A stretch of 7,805 nucleotides of DNA from an uncultured bacterium (GCA_905216175.1 CAJMSV010000082.1:1-7805); one strand, 5' to 3'. Numbered from the stretch's first letter, positions 1-5,600 are shown. The notes: a model not told the origin generated them from the sequence alone. Made by a program: numbers and translations.

Positions 1-175
1 CTACTCACTTCGCCCACCTTATGCGCCCTCTTTTCCTTGCGTAACTCTCTAAATTCTTATCCCCCCCCCGCCTCCGACCGACTACCAACTTAATTCTTTT
101 CAGCCCAGGCCCCTGTGTACCGCGCGTCGAGGATCTTTAAATTCAAATAAACTGACAATCGATTCTTATAGCAGA
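1..175. other. Non-coding left edge with C9 tract
   Basis: No convincing gene is seen. The longest open stretch touching the left edge on the plus strand stops at about base 93, reads as low-complexity residues and has no recognisable family. Base use is more AT-rich and pyrimidine-rich than in the flanking genes. A run of nine C lies at 61-69. AT-rich segments (about 137-150 and 162-169) could hold promoter elements, but no -35/-10 pair with good spacing stands out. Confidence 0.6.
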
Positions 176-285
176 GGCCCCTTGGCCTTTAGTTTGATAC
201 AAGTTCCACACGAGCCGGAAAGCACTTAATGTGCTTTCCGTGCGAGCAGGACTGTTCGCAGTAGCAAACTAAAGGCCAAGGGGCC
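176..285. repeat. 110-base composite hairpin: perfect 21-base inverted repeat with nested stems
   Basis: The arms at 176-196 and 265-285 are perfect reverse complements over 21 bases; the left arm begins GGCCCCTTGGCC. Between them lie a perfect 10-base stem (216-225 with 231-240, loop TTAAT) and a 5-base stem (241-245 with 256-260), so a transcript could fold as an outer helix closing a multi-branch loop. It begins 33 bases after the glycosyltransferase stop codon on the minus strand, where a 3' end is expected. There is no T-run after the outer stem, so it is not a textbook intrinsic terminator. Alternatives are a mobile palindromic repeat, an RNA-processing or 3'-protection hairpin, or the arms of an invertible segment. 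Confidence 0.85.
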
Positions 286-317
286 CAGTCAACCTATCAG
301 CAGCGATTACTCAACAG

Positions 318-1349
318 TTAGTTGAATTTGAAGATCTTAGAGGCAAGACGGTATAGGCCGAGCGTGGTTTTGTCTCCGGCCCGTCCGCGCAGATTGGTGA
401 AGAACCCGACCACGCCGTAGCGGGCACGACGATACATGCGCTCGTCGTAGGCCTTCAAATCATTCCACAGCATCTTTAGGCGCTCGTCGGCGCAATCTTC
501 CTCGGAAAGCTTGGTGAGAACCGAGCAGATCGCCATCATCATGGTGAAGTAGCCCATCATGTACGAACGCAGACGCGACGACTCAACATCGCTGTACAAG
601 TGGTACGACTCCATCATGATACGCGTAACACGGAACTGCTGGTCCAGACGCTTGACCATCGTTGCCTCGTTGACGCTCTGACCTTCGCGACCGATAAAGT
701 AGCGGTAGAGGTCGATGTCGGCGTAGTACATGGTTTTGCAACGCGGCAGCGGCACGTAGGCGTAGATGTTGTCCACATAGAACGTGTGCGGCGGCATGGG
801 AAGGTTGGACTCGCGCAGCACATCCGTGCGATAGCACAGGCTGTGCATGAGCAGGTTCTGGTCCAGGCGAAAATGACCGATCTGATCCCAGGAAAAGATC
901 TTTTTGCGCGGCAGGGCAAATTTGTAGCCAATAGCGGTATGCGTGCCCTCGTAAACCTTCTCGTACACGTAGTTCGAGATAAACAGGTCAACGCGCTGGT
1001 CGCGCTCCTCAAAGCCACGCAGAATCGACAGCATGGTCGAAAGGGCAGCGCCGTCAAGCCAGTCGTCCGAGTCGACGACCTTGTAGTAGGTGCCCTGCGC
1101 CTCGCGCAGACCCGAAAGGACGGCAATACCGTGACCGCCATTCTCCTGGTGCACCGCGCGGATGATTCCAGGATAACGGGCCTCCCACTCGTCGGCCTTG
1201 GCGGCCGTCTCGTCCTTGGAGCCGTCGTTCACCACGATAATCTCGATATCGGTGGCGTAATTGCTCCCCTCCAAGATGGAGGTAATGCAATGGTCCATGT
1301 CCTTGGCGGCGTTATACGAGGGAATACCGAATGTTATGACTTTATGCAT
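318..1349 (-). CDS. Family 2 glycosyltransferase (GT-A fold)
   Basis: Probable cytoplasmic or membrane-associated glycosyltransferase that moves a sugar from a nucleotide donor onto a growing surface glycan. From the chosen start the protein has 343 residues. It opens with the usual first strand and turn (ITFGIPSYNAA, about 5-15), followed by the donor-binding VNDGS (40-44) and the metal-binding DSDD (93-96). About residues 150-343 match no specific family I can name, and I see no convincing membrane helix. The start at 1349 was chosen because MHKVITFGIPSYN puts the first strand at the N-terminus and overlaps the upstream glf stop by only 8 bases; an ATG at 1367 would add six residues (MRLSPA). 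Neither start has a clear Shine-Dalgarno sequence, so translation is probably coupled to glf. Pairing with UDP-galactopyranose mutase suggests, but does not show, galactofuranosyl transfer. Confidence 0.92.
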   Translation of the reverse strand: MHKVITFGIPSYNAAKDMDHCITSILEGSNYATDIEIIVVNDGSKDETAAKADEWEARYPGIIRAVHQENGGHGIAVLSGLREAQGTYYKVVDSDDWLDGAALSTMLSILRGFEERDQRVDLFISNYVYEKVYEGTHTAIGYKFALPRKKIFSWDQIGHFRLDQNLLMHSLCYRTDVLRESNLPMPPHTFYVDNIYAYVPLPRCKTMYYADIDLYRYFIGREGQSVNEATMVKRLDQQFRVTRIMMESYHLYSDVESSRLRSYMMGYFTMMMAICSVLTKLSEEDCADERLKMLWNDLKAYDERMYRRARYGVVGFFTNLRGRAGDKTTLGLYRLASKIFKFN

Positions 1350-2544
1350 GGCAGGCGATAATCTCATCCGAAAGATCGAGGGCGGAATTGGTCACGGCGT
1401 CCATATCGTAGTAACGATACTCGGCCAGACGACCCACCGGGTGGAAGTTCGTCAGGTTCTGGACGCGCTCAAGATAGCGCTCATAGAGCTCACGGTTCTC
1501 GGGCTCAAGAATGGCGTAGTACGGCGTCTCGCCCGAGCCGGGCGTATAGGCCTTGGAGTACTCCTTCATGATGGTGGTCTTGCCGGGCAGGACCTGACCG
1601 GTCATGTTCTTGAACTCGGTGATGCGCGTGTAGTCCTCGCTCGTGGTGTAGTTGACGGTGCCCACGGGCTGGAACTGGTCCATATCGAGCGTCTCGAACT
1701 TCATGTCGAGCGTACGGTACGGCAGAGCGCCCAGGTCGAGGTTGAACAGCTCGTCGAGCGGGCCGGTATAGACAATCTCGCCGCCGTAGACCTTGCCGTC
1801 GACCTTGACGGTGGTCTCATCGATCTCAAAAAGATCGCGGGCGTCCACGTCGCAGAACACGTCGATCAGGTCGTGGTCGAGCATGTGCTCAAAGAGCGCC
1901 GTGTAGCCCTCCTGCGGCATGCCCTGGAAGGGAGCTTGCGGGAAGTAGCGGTCATCATCGCCCACAAAGACGGGAACGCGGCCGGTGATCGAGGGGTCGA
2001 TCTGATCGGGCGTCTGGCCCCACTGCTTCATGGTGTAATGCAAAAAGACGTTCTCGTAGACGTAATCGGCGACCTCGGCCAAGTCGGGGTCGTTCTTCTT
2101 ACGCAGCTCCATAATGGGCACCTTGACATCCTTGCCAAAGGTCTCCACGAGCTTCTGATACAGCTCCTCGCCGCGCTCGTCACCAAAGGCGAGCTTGAGA
2201 CTCGCATGGTTGAAGGGCACGGGCATAAGGGTACCGTTGATGTTGGCGAGCACCTTGTGCTGATAATCCGTCCACTTGGTAAAGCGCGACAGGAAATTGT
2301 GCACGCGCTCGTTAAAGGTGTGATAGATATGCGGACCGTACTCGTGGATCAGGATTCCGGCCTCGTCAGTGCAGTCATAGGCATTGCCCGCAATGTGGCT
2401 ACGGCGCTCCAAAACGGCAACACGATAGCCGATGGTCTCGGCAAGACGGCGGGCGCAAACGGCACCGGCATATCCAGCACCGACGACAATCATGTCGTAC
2501 GCGCCGGCGTTAAAGCCTTCAGGCAGGCCTGAGGTAATCTGCAT
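1342..2544 (-). CDS. glf: UDP-galactopyranose mutase
   Basis: Flavoenzyme that interconverts UDP-galactopyranose and UDP-galactofuranose, supplying galactofuranose for cell-surface polysaccharides. The 400-residue length is normal. An N-terminal FAD-binding Rossmann motif GAGYAG (22-27) is followed by the ribose-binding acid in VAVLE (E46), the flavin contact IAGNAYD (51-57) and the family-typical EYGPHIYHT (68-76). The middle holds YTMKQWG and a segment with GRVPVFVGDDDRYFP and FQGMPQEGYT, which line the UDP-sugar pocket in this family. The C-terminal GRLAEYRYYDMDAV is the conserved closing FAD-domain motif. The first about 15 residues (MQITSGLPEGFNAGA) are a short extension before the Rossmann strand. 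The start is backed by AAGGAG five bases upstream (2550-2555). It overlaps the downstream glycosyltransferase, implying one transcript. Base use matches the surrounding core genes. Confidence 0.97.
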   Translation of the reverse strand: MQITSGLPEGFNAGAYDMIVVGAGYAGAVCARRLAETIGYRVAVLERRSHIAGNAYDCTDEAGILIHEYGPHIYHTFNERVHNFLSRFTKWTDYQHKVLANINGTLMPVPFNHASLKLAFGDERGEELYQKLVETFGKDVKVPIMELRKKNDPDLAEVADYVYENVFLHYTMKQWGQTPDQIDPSITGRVPVFVGDDDRYFPQAPFQGMPQEGYTALFEHMLDHDLIDVFCDVDARDLFEIDETTVKVDGKVYGGEIVYTGPLDELFNLDLGALPYRTLDMKFETLDMDQFQPVGTVNYTTSEDYTRITEFKNMTGQVLPGKTTIMKEYSKAYTPGSGETPYYAILEPENRELYERYLERVQNLTNFHPVGRLAEYRYYDMDAVTNSALDLSDEIIACHA

Positions 2545-2558
2545 CGATACTCCTTGTC

Positions 2559-2606
2559 AAAAGCCACGGGCTCGTTAGCTGGGCTTTTCTCGAACATTCT
2601 TCGAGA
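2559..2606 (-). promoter_or_regulatory. Structured glf 5' leader: two adjacent hairpins
   Basis: Two perfect dyads lie between the inferred glf transcription start (about 2616) and its Shine-Dalgarno (2550-2555). The first is TCTCGAACATTCTTCGAGA at 2588-2606 (7-base arms, 5-base centre). The second pairs AAAAGCC (2559-2565) with GGCTTTT (2582-2588); in the minus-strand RNA its downstream arm ends in UUUU immediately before the ribosome binding site. An alternative small stem, AGCC with GGCT (2562-2565 with 2569-2572), competes with the second hairpin. The first dyad could equally be a DNA operator. The pairings are direct observations; a regulatory role is inferred. Confidence 0.45.
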
Positions 2607-2619
2607 CATATTTATCAGA

Positions 2620-2651
2620 GCGATTATAGCGCTAATGCGTCCTATAATGAG
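2620..2651. promoter_or_regulatory. Overlapping divergent promoter region for glf and pta
   Basis: A perfect TATAAT lies on the plus strand at 2643-2648 and another on the minus strand at 2623-2628 (plus-strand ATTATA). Each belongs to a 7-base inverted repeat, ATTATAG (2623-2629) and CTATAAT (2642-2648), 12 bases apart. The plus-strand hexamer points to pta and the minus-strand one to glf. With normal 17-base spacing each -35 would fall on the other's -10, and those hexamers (GCGATT and CTCATT) are poor matches to TTGACA. The promoters may need an activator or may compete for polymerase. The -10 matches are plain; promoter function is inferred. Confidence 0.5.
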
Positions 2652-2700
2652 CTTGCCACACAAGGAAAGCTCAAGCACCGCGGCGTACATAATTGAAAGG

Positions 2701-2723
2701 TAAACCCGCTAGCAGCGGGTTTA
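2701..2723 (+). terminator. Terminator-like hairpin in the pta leader
   Basis: A perfect 10-base stem (TAAACCCGCT, 2701-2710, with AGCGGGTTTA, 2714-2723) closes a three-base AGC loop and ends in TTTATT. The shape fits an intrinsic terminator with a short T-rich tail. It lies about 45 bases downstream of the plus-strand TATAAT and 42 bases before the pta ribosome binding site (AAGGAG, 2766-2771), so it could act as an attenuator, end a short RNA of about 70 bases, or serve as a leader hairpin. An upstream pairing GAGCTT (2649-2654) with AAGCTC (2667-2672) precedes it. Confidence 0.55.
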
Positions 2724-2775
2724 TTCGTGAACAGCCGGGCGCCTGGAGCTTAGTTAAACGCTTGTAAGGAGTAAC

Positions 2776-3756
2776 ATGAGCGATTTCCTTAACCGTATGA
2801 AGTCTGCCGCCAAGGCCGACCTTAAGACGATCGTCCTGCCCGAGGGCGAGGATCCGCGTACCATCGTCGCGGCAAACAAAATCATCGAGGAGGGCCTGGC
2901 AAAGCTCGTCATCCTGGGCAACCCCGACGAGATCGACGTTCCCGGCGCTACCGTCATCGACCCGCGCAACGCCGAGAAGCACGAGGAGTACGCGCAGAAG
3001 TTTGCCGAGCTCCGCGCCAAGAAGGGCGTTACCATCGAGCAGGCTCGCGCCCAGGTGATGGACGCCACCTACTTTGGCACCATGATGGTCAAGATGGGCG
3101 ACGCCGACGGCCTGGTCTCCGGTGCCTGCCACTCCACCGCCGACACCCTGCGCCCCGCGCTGCAGATCCTCAAGACCGCCCCGGGCACCAAGCTGGTCTC
3201 GGCCTTCTTCGTGATGTGCACCGACACCCCGCAGTTCGGCACCGACGGCACGCTGATCTTCGCCGACTGCGGCCTCAACATTAACCCGTCCTCTGACGAG
3301 CTCTCCGAGATCGCCATCGCCTCCGCTCACTCTTGGTCCACCTTCATGGGCAATGTTGAGCCGCACGAGGCCATGCTCTCCTACTCCACCATGGGCTCCG
3401 CCGGCGGCGAGGTCGCCAAGAAGGTCCAGGAGGCCGTGAAGTTCTGCAAGGAGAAGGCTCCCGAGCTCGCCATCGACGGCGACCTGCAGCTCGATGCCGC
3501 TATCGTCCCCACCGTCGCCCAGCTCAAGGCTCCCGGCTCCTCCGTCGCCGGTAAGGCCAACGTGCTCGTGTTCCCCGACCTCGAGGCAGGCAACATCGGC
3601 TACAAGCTGGTCCAGCGCTTCGCCGGCGCTGACGCCTACGGTCCCATCCTGCAGGGCATCGCCAAACCGGTCAACGACCTTTCGCGCGGCTGCTCTGCCG
3701 ACGACATCGTGGGTGTCGTGGCCATCACCGCCGTCCAGGCTCAGATGGCTGAGTAG
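2776..3756 (+). CDS. pta: Phosphate acetyltransferase
   Basis: Catalyses acetyl-CoA + phosphate = acetyl phosphate + CoA in the cytoplasm, the step before acetate kinase in acetate fermentation. At 326 residues it is the short, single-domain form (PTA_PTB family) without the N-terminal regulatory domains of the enterobacterial enzyme. Family landmarks are TIVLPEGEDPRT (18-29), DADGLVSGACHSTADTLRPA (109-128), FADCGLNINPSSDELSEIA (162-180), MLSYSTMGSAGG (200-211) and NDLSRGCSADD (300-310). By alignment S303, R304 and D310 correspond to the catalytic and CoA-binding Ser309, Arg310 and Asp316 of the Methanosarcina thermophila enzyme. The ATG at 2776 has AAGGAG four bases upstream. Codons are strongly biased to C-ending forms (about 63-67% GC in two counted rows), as expected for high expression. 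It stands alone and converges on the acetate kinases, followed after 15 bases by a large hairpin. Confidence 0.97.
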   Translation: MSDFLNRMKSAAKADLKTIVLPEGEDPRTIVAANKIIEEGLAKLVILGNPDEIDVPGATVIDPRNAEKHEEYAQKFAELRAKKGVTIEQARAQVMDATYFGTMMVKMGDADGLVSGACHSTADTLRPALQILKTAPGTKLVSAFFVMCTDTPQFGTDGTLIFADCGLNINPSSDELSEIAIASAHSWSTFMGNVEPHEAMLSYSTMGSAGGEVAKKVQEAVKFCKEKAPELAIDGDLQLDAAIVPTVAQLKAPGSSVAGKANVLVFPDLEAGNIGYKLVQRFAGADAYGPILQGIAKPVNDLSRGCSADDIVGVVAITAVQAQMAE

Positions 3757-3771
3757 CGGACGCACTCGCCC

Positions 3772-3902
3772 GAAGGCCGTACGGGCTAACCCCTGAAAAC
3801 GTCCTCGACCAATGAAACGCCCCCGTTCTGCTCCTCCGGAGCTACGAACGGGGGCGTTTCTGGTCTGCGGATTGTTTTCAGGGGTTAGCCCGTACGGCCT
3901 TC
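3772..3902. repeat. 131-base composite hairpin: perfect 29-base inverted repeat around a nested stem
   Basis: The arms at 3772-3800 and 3874-3902 are perfect reverse complements over 29 bases; the left arm starts GAAGGCCGTACGGGC and ends CCCTGAAAAC. Inside are a 5-base pairing GACCA (3807-3811) with TGGTC (3861-3865), the 15-base perfect stem of 3814-3860, and an apical GCTCC/GGAGC stem, so nearly the whole element folds into one long rod. It starts 15 bases after the pta stop codon. The architecture resembles the element at 176-285, though the sequences are not obviously related. It probably shapes the 3' end of the pta transcript; a palindromic mobile repeat is the main alternative. Confidence 0.9.
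3814..3860 (+). terminator. Probable pta terminator: inner GC-rich stem
   Basis: A perfect 15-base stem, GAAACGCCCCCGTTC (3814-3828) with GAACGGGGGCGTTTC (3846-3860), is capped by a further GCTCC (3830-3834) and GGAGC (3838-3842) pairing with a TCC loop. On the plus strand the downstream arm ends in GTTTC and then TGG, so the T-tract is short. It is symmetrical enough to act in both directions, which would suit the convergent arrangement of pta and the acetate kinases. Terminator role is inferred from position and shape. Confidence 0.6.
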
Positions 3903-4063
3903 TACCGCCACGTAGCATTCAGGGCATCTGGAATGGACGGCGGCTTGGCTGCGAGCTGGGGCTGAAAATCTGAATGAATGGGTGCCGTTGCTGGAGGGGC
4001 AAACGATGCAGATATGGTCACTTTGGGACCGAAATGTTGGCTGCGGTCTGATGTCCGGCCCAC

Positions 4064-4111
4064 CGGAAAGTGTGTCCCGGTTTGAAGGCGGATTGTGGGA
4101 TGCAGCTTCCG
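4064..4111 (+). repeat. Degenerate palindromic repeat, unit A
   Basis: CGGAAAGTGTGTCCC (4064-4078) is followed 18 bases later by GGGATGCAGCTTCCG (4097-4111). The second half is the imperfect reverse complement of the first, matching at 11 of 15 positions. The same head-motif family recurs in units B and C. It resembles the REP-like class of intergenic palindromes; family assignment would need a genome-wide comparison. Confidence 0.6.
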
Positions 4112-4125
4112 CTTGGGGCCTGTTT

Positions 4126-4174
4126 GGGAAACCGCGGGACGGAATTATGCTTTATTGTGGGTCACACTTTCCGC
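4126..4174 (-). repeat. Degenerate palindromic repeat, unit B (opposite orientation)
   Basis: Read on the minus strand the unit begins GCGGAAAGTGTGACCC (4159-4174), differing from the unit A head at one core position, and ends with a GTCCCGCGGTTTCCC half (4126-4140). The head is a strong match to unit A; the tail half is poorly conserved. Its orientation opposes units A and C. Confidence 0.5.
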
Positions 4175-4188
4175 AACATGCCTCAACT

Positions 4189-4234
4189 GGAAAGCGTGTC
4201 CCAGGATTTGTGCTCGAAATGGGATGGGGTTTCC
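4189..4234 (+). repeat. Degenerate palindromic repeat, unit C
   Basis: GGAAAGCGTGTCCCA (4189-4203) is followed 16 bases later by TGGGATGGGGTTTCC (4220-4234), an imperfect reverse complement matching at 11 of 15 positions. The head differs from that of unit A by one base over the shared 14. The half-site order and spacing are similar to unit A. Confidence 0.6.
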
Positions 4235-4253
4235 GCCGTCCGCCTGCTAGTAA

Positions 4254-4287
4254 AAAGGCCTCCGGAGCTGTTGCTCTGGAGGCCTTT
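4254..4287 (-). terminator. Terminator of the first acetate kinase
   Basis: AAAGGCCTCCGGAGC (4254-4268) pairs with GCTCTGGAGGCCTTT (4273-4287) over 15 bases with one G-T pair and a four-base loop. On the minus strand the stem is followed by TTTTT (4252-4256), partly inside the stem, which is a typical intrinsic terminator. It begins 22 bases after the kinase stop codon. The plus-strand reading also ends in TTTCGTT, so it may work in both directions. Confidence 0.85.
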
Positions 4288-4309
4288 CGTTCAATCGCAA
4301 GCGAACGCG

Positions 4310-5488
4310 TTAGTTGTTCTTGGTCAGGCGCTCGACGTCGTGGGCGATCATGTATTCCTCGTCGGTGGGGATGACCATGACCGTGACGGCGGAACCGGCG
4401 GCGCTGATGACCTGCGGGCCGTTGCCCACGGCCTCGCGGTTCTTGTTGTTGTCGATGCGTACGCCCAGCCACTCAAAGCAGTCGCAGAAGGCCTTGCGGA
4501 TCGACCAGTCGTTCTCGCCGATACCGGCGGTAAAGGTGATGGTGTCCACGCCCGCCATAGAAGCGATCATGGAGCCAGCCTGCTGCATGGCTTTGTAGGC
4601 GAACATATCGAAGGCGAGCAGGCAGCGCTCGTCGCCCTCGGAGGCGCGTGTACGGATGTCGCGGGCGTCGTTGGAGATGCCCGAGATGGCAAGCAGACCA
4701 GACTGCTTGTTCATCATGTCATCGACTTCCTGATAGCTGTAGCCGCCCTCGCGCTGGAGGTAGCACACGGTGGCCGGGTCAATGGAACCACAGCGGGTAC
4801 CCATCATCAGACCGTCAAGCGGCGTGAGGCCCATCGTGGTGTCGCGGCACACGCCGTCCTCAATGGCGGCAAGCGAAGCACCGTTACCCAAATGGCACGA
4901 AAGCAGACGGTGGCAGCGCGAACCCAGGATCTCCTTGGCCATCATCCACTCATAGCGGTGGCTCGTGCCGTGGGCGCCGTACTTGCGCACGTGGTACTTG
5001 TCGCACACGTCCTTGGGCAGCGCGTAGGTATAGGCGACCTCGGGCATGGTCATGTGGAACGAGGTGTCGAAGACGGCCACGTTGGGCAGCTCCGGATACT
5101 TCTCGCGGCAATATTCGATTGCCGCGGCCTCGCCGTAATTGTGCAGCGGAGCGAGCGGGGCCACCTCAAGGATCTTAGCCATGACCTCATCGTCGACGAC
5201 CGCGGAATCATCGAAGTGCCAGCCGCCCTGAACGATACGATGGCCAATGCCATCAATCGTAAAGTCGGTCTTCTCAAGCTCCTCGAGCACGCGAGCGATA
5301 GCAGAGCGATGATCGGGGAAAGGGACTTCCTCGGTCTGCTTGGCGCCACCGTTCTCGGAGTGGCCAAAGATGCCCATGTCCGAACCGATACGTTCGCAGT
5401 TGCCCTTGGCGAAAACCTCGCGGGTATCGGTATCCAAAAGCTGATATTTAAGGCTTGAGCTGCCGGCGTTGACAACAAGTACGTTCAT
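4310..5488 (-). CDS. ackA: Acetate kinase, copy 1 (canonical motifs)
   Basis: Converts acetyl phosphate + ADP to acetate + ATP, the energy-yielding last step of acetate fermentation, using the product of Pta. The 392-residue protein belongs to the ASKHA kinase fold. It carries the N-terminal signature VVNAGSSSLKY (N7), GHRIVQGG (R84), APLHN (H116), FDTSFH (D141), the HGTSH loop (H173, H177), CHLGNGAS (H199, N202), MGTRCGSIDP (R232), the adenosine-site AGIGEN (321-326) and IPTDEE (E377/E378). These align with the catalytic and nucleotide-binding residues mapped in the Methanosarcina thermophila enzyme, and none is missing. Start ATG has AAGGAG about four bases upstream. It sits 164 bases downstream of a second acetate kinase, about 58% identical by my hand alignment, with a terminator and candidate promoter between them. 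Separate transcription and possibly distinct control are therefore likely. Confidence 0.97.
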   Translation of the reverse strand: MNVLVVNAGSSSLKYQLLDTDTREVFAKGNCERIGSDMGIFGHSENGGAKQTEEVPFPDHRSAIARVLEELEKTDFTIDGIGHRIVQGGWHFDDSAVVDDEVMAKILEVAPLAPLHNYGEAAAIEYCREKYPELPNVAVFDTSFHMTMPEVAYTYALPKDVCDKYHVRKYGAHGTSHRYEWMMAKEILGSRCHRLLSCHLGNGASLAAIEDGVCRDTTMGLTPLDGLMMGTRCGSIDPATVCYLQREGGYSYQEVDDMMNKQSGLLAISGISNDARDIRTRASEGDERCLLAFDMFAYKAMQQAGSMIASMAGVDTITFTAGIGENDWSIRKAFCDCFEWLGVRIDNNKNREAVGNGPQVISAAGSAVTVMVIPTDEEYMIAHDVERLTKNN

Positions 5489-5543
5489 GAGACTCCTTTG
5501 CAGTGCAATACGGTCGACGCAGACCCCTTAAGGCGGCCGCATT

Positions 5544-5571
5544 TTAATAAGAAGTTATCACAACTTGATAA
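5544..5571 (-). promoter_or_regulatory. Candidate promoter and dyad operator for ackA copy 1
   Basis: On the minus strand, TTATCA (5566-5571) and TATTAA (5544-5549) are 16 bases apart and each matches the sigma-70 consensus at 4 of 6 positions. The -35 candidate is one half of the perfect dyad TTATCACAACTTGATAA (5555-5571, 6-base arms, 5-base centre), so a protein bound there would cover it. The segment is markedly AT-rich between two GC-rich genes and follows the upstream kinase's terminator, where a promoter is expected. No known regulator is assigned. Confidence 0.4.
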
Positions 5572-5600
5572 ATAGCTATCAGTCATATCGCCCAACGAGC

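Larger units (their letters stand above)
3903..4250. other. Non-coding region between convergent pta and ackA
   Basis: No gene is supported here. One plus-strand open frame beginning with GTG at 3982 runs into the antisense of the acetate kinase; it has no family resemblance and is partly encoded by repeats. The right half holds the three palindromic repeats listed separately. The left half (3903-4060) shows only a possible degenerate relative around 4016-4030 (GGTCACTTTGGGACC). Confidence 0.7.

Noticed and set aside
176..285. CRISPR repeat or integron-type attachment site
   Set aside because: There is only one copy, no regularly spaced repeats, and no neighbouring cas or integrase gene; the arms are fully complementary without the bulged bases typical of attC sites.
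1261..2532. Plus-strand open frame of 423 codons opposite glf
   Set aside because: It is a codon-bias shadow of glf, with no ribosome binding site or recognisable domain.
2588..2606. LexA-like SOS box (TCTCGAACATTCTTCGAGA)
   Set aside because: The Gram-positive LexA box is CGAAC-N4-GTTCG; here the inner spacing and the right half (CTTCG) do not fit, so it is reported only as an unassigned dyad.
2671..3918. Minus-strand open frame of 415 codons opposite pta
   Set aside because: It is an antisense shadow of pta with a repetitive G/V/L/D/H-rich composition and extends into the hairpin repeat downstream.
3982..4374. Plus-strand open frame of 130 codons in the intergenic region
   Set aside because: It begins with GTG without a ribosome binding site, is partly encoded by the palindromic repeats, crosses the kinase terminator and ends inside the antisense of ackA.
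4070..5458. Long plus-strand open frame of 462 codons
   Set aside because: It is antisense to acetate kinase copy 1, which has every family motif. High third-position GC keeps the opposite strand open, and the translation is V/A/G/H/L-rich with no family resemblance.
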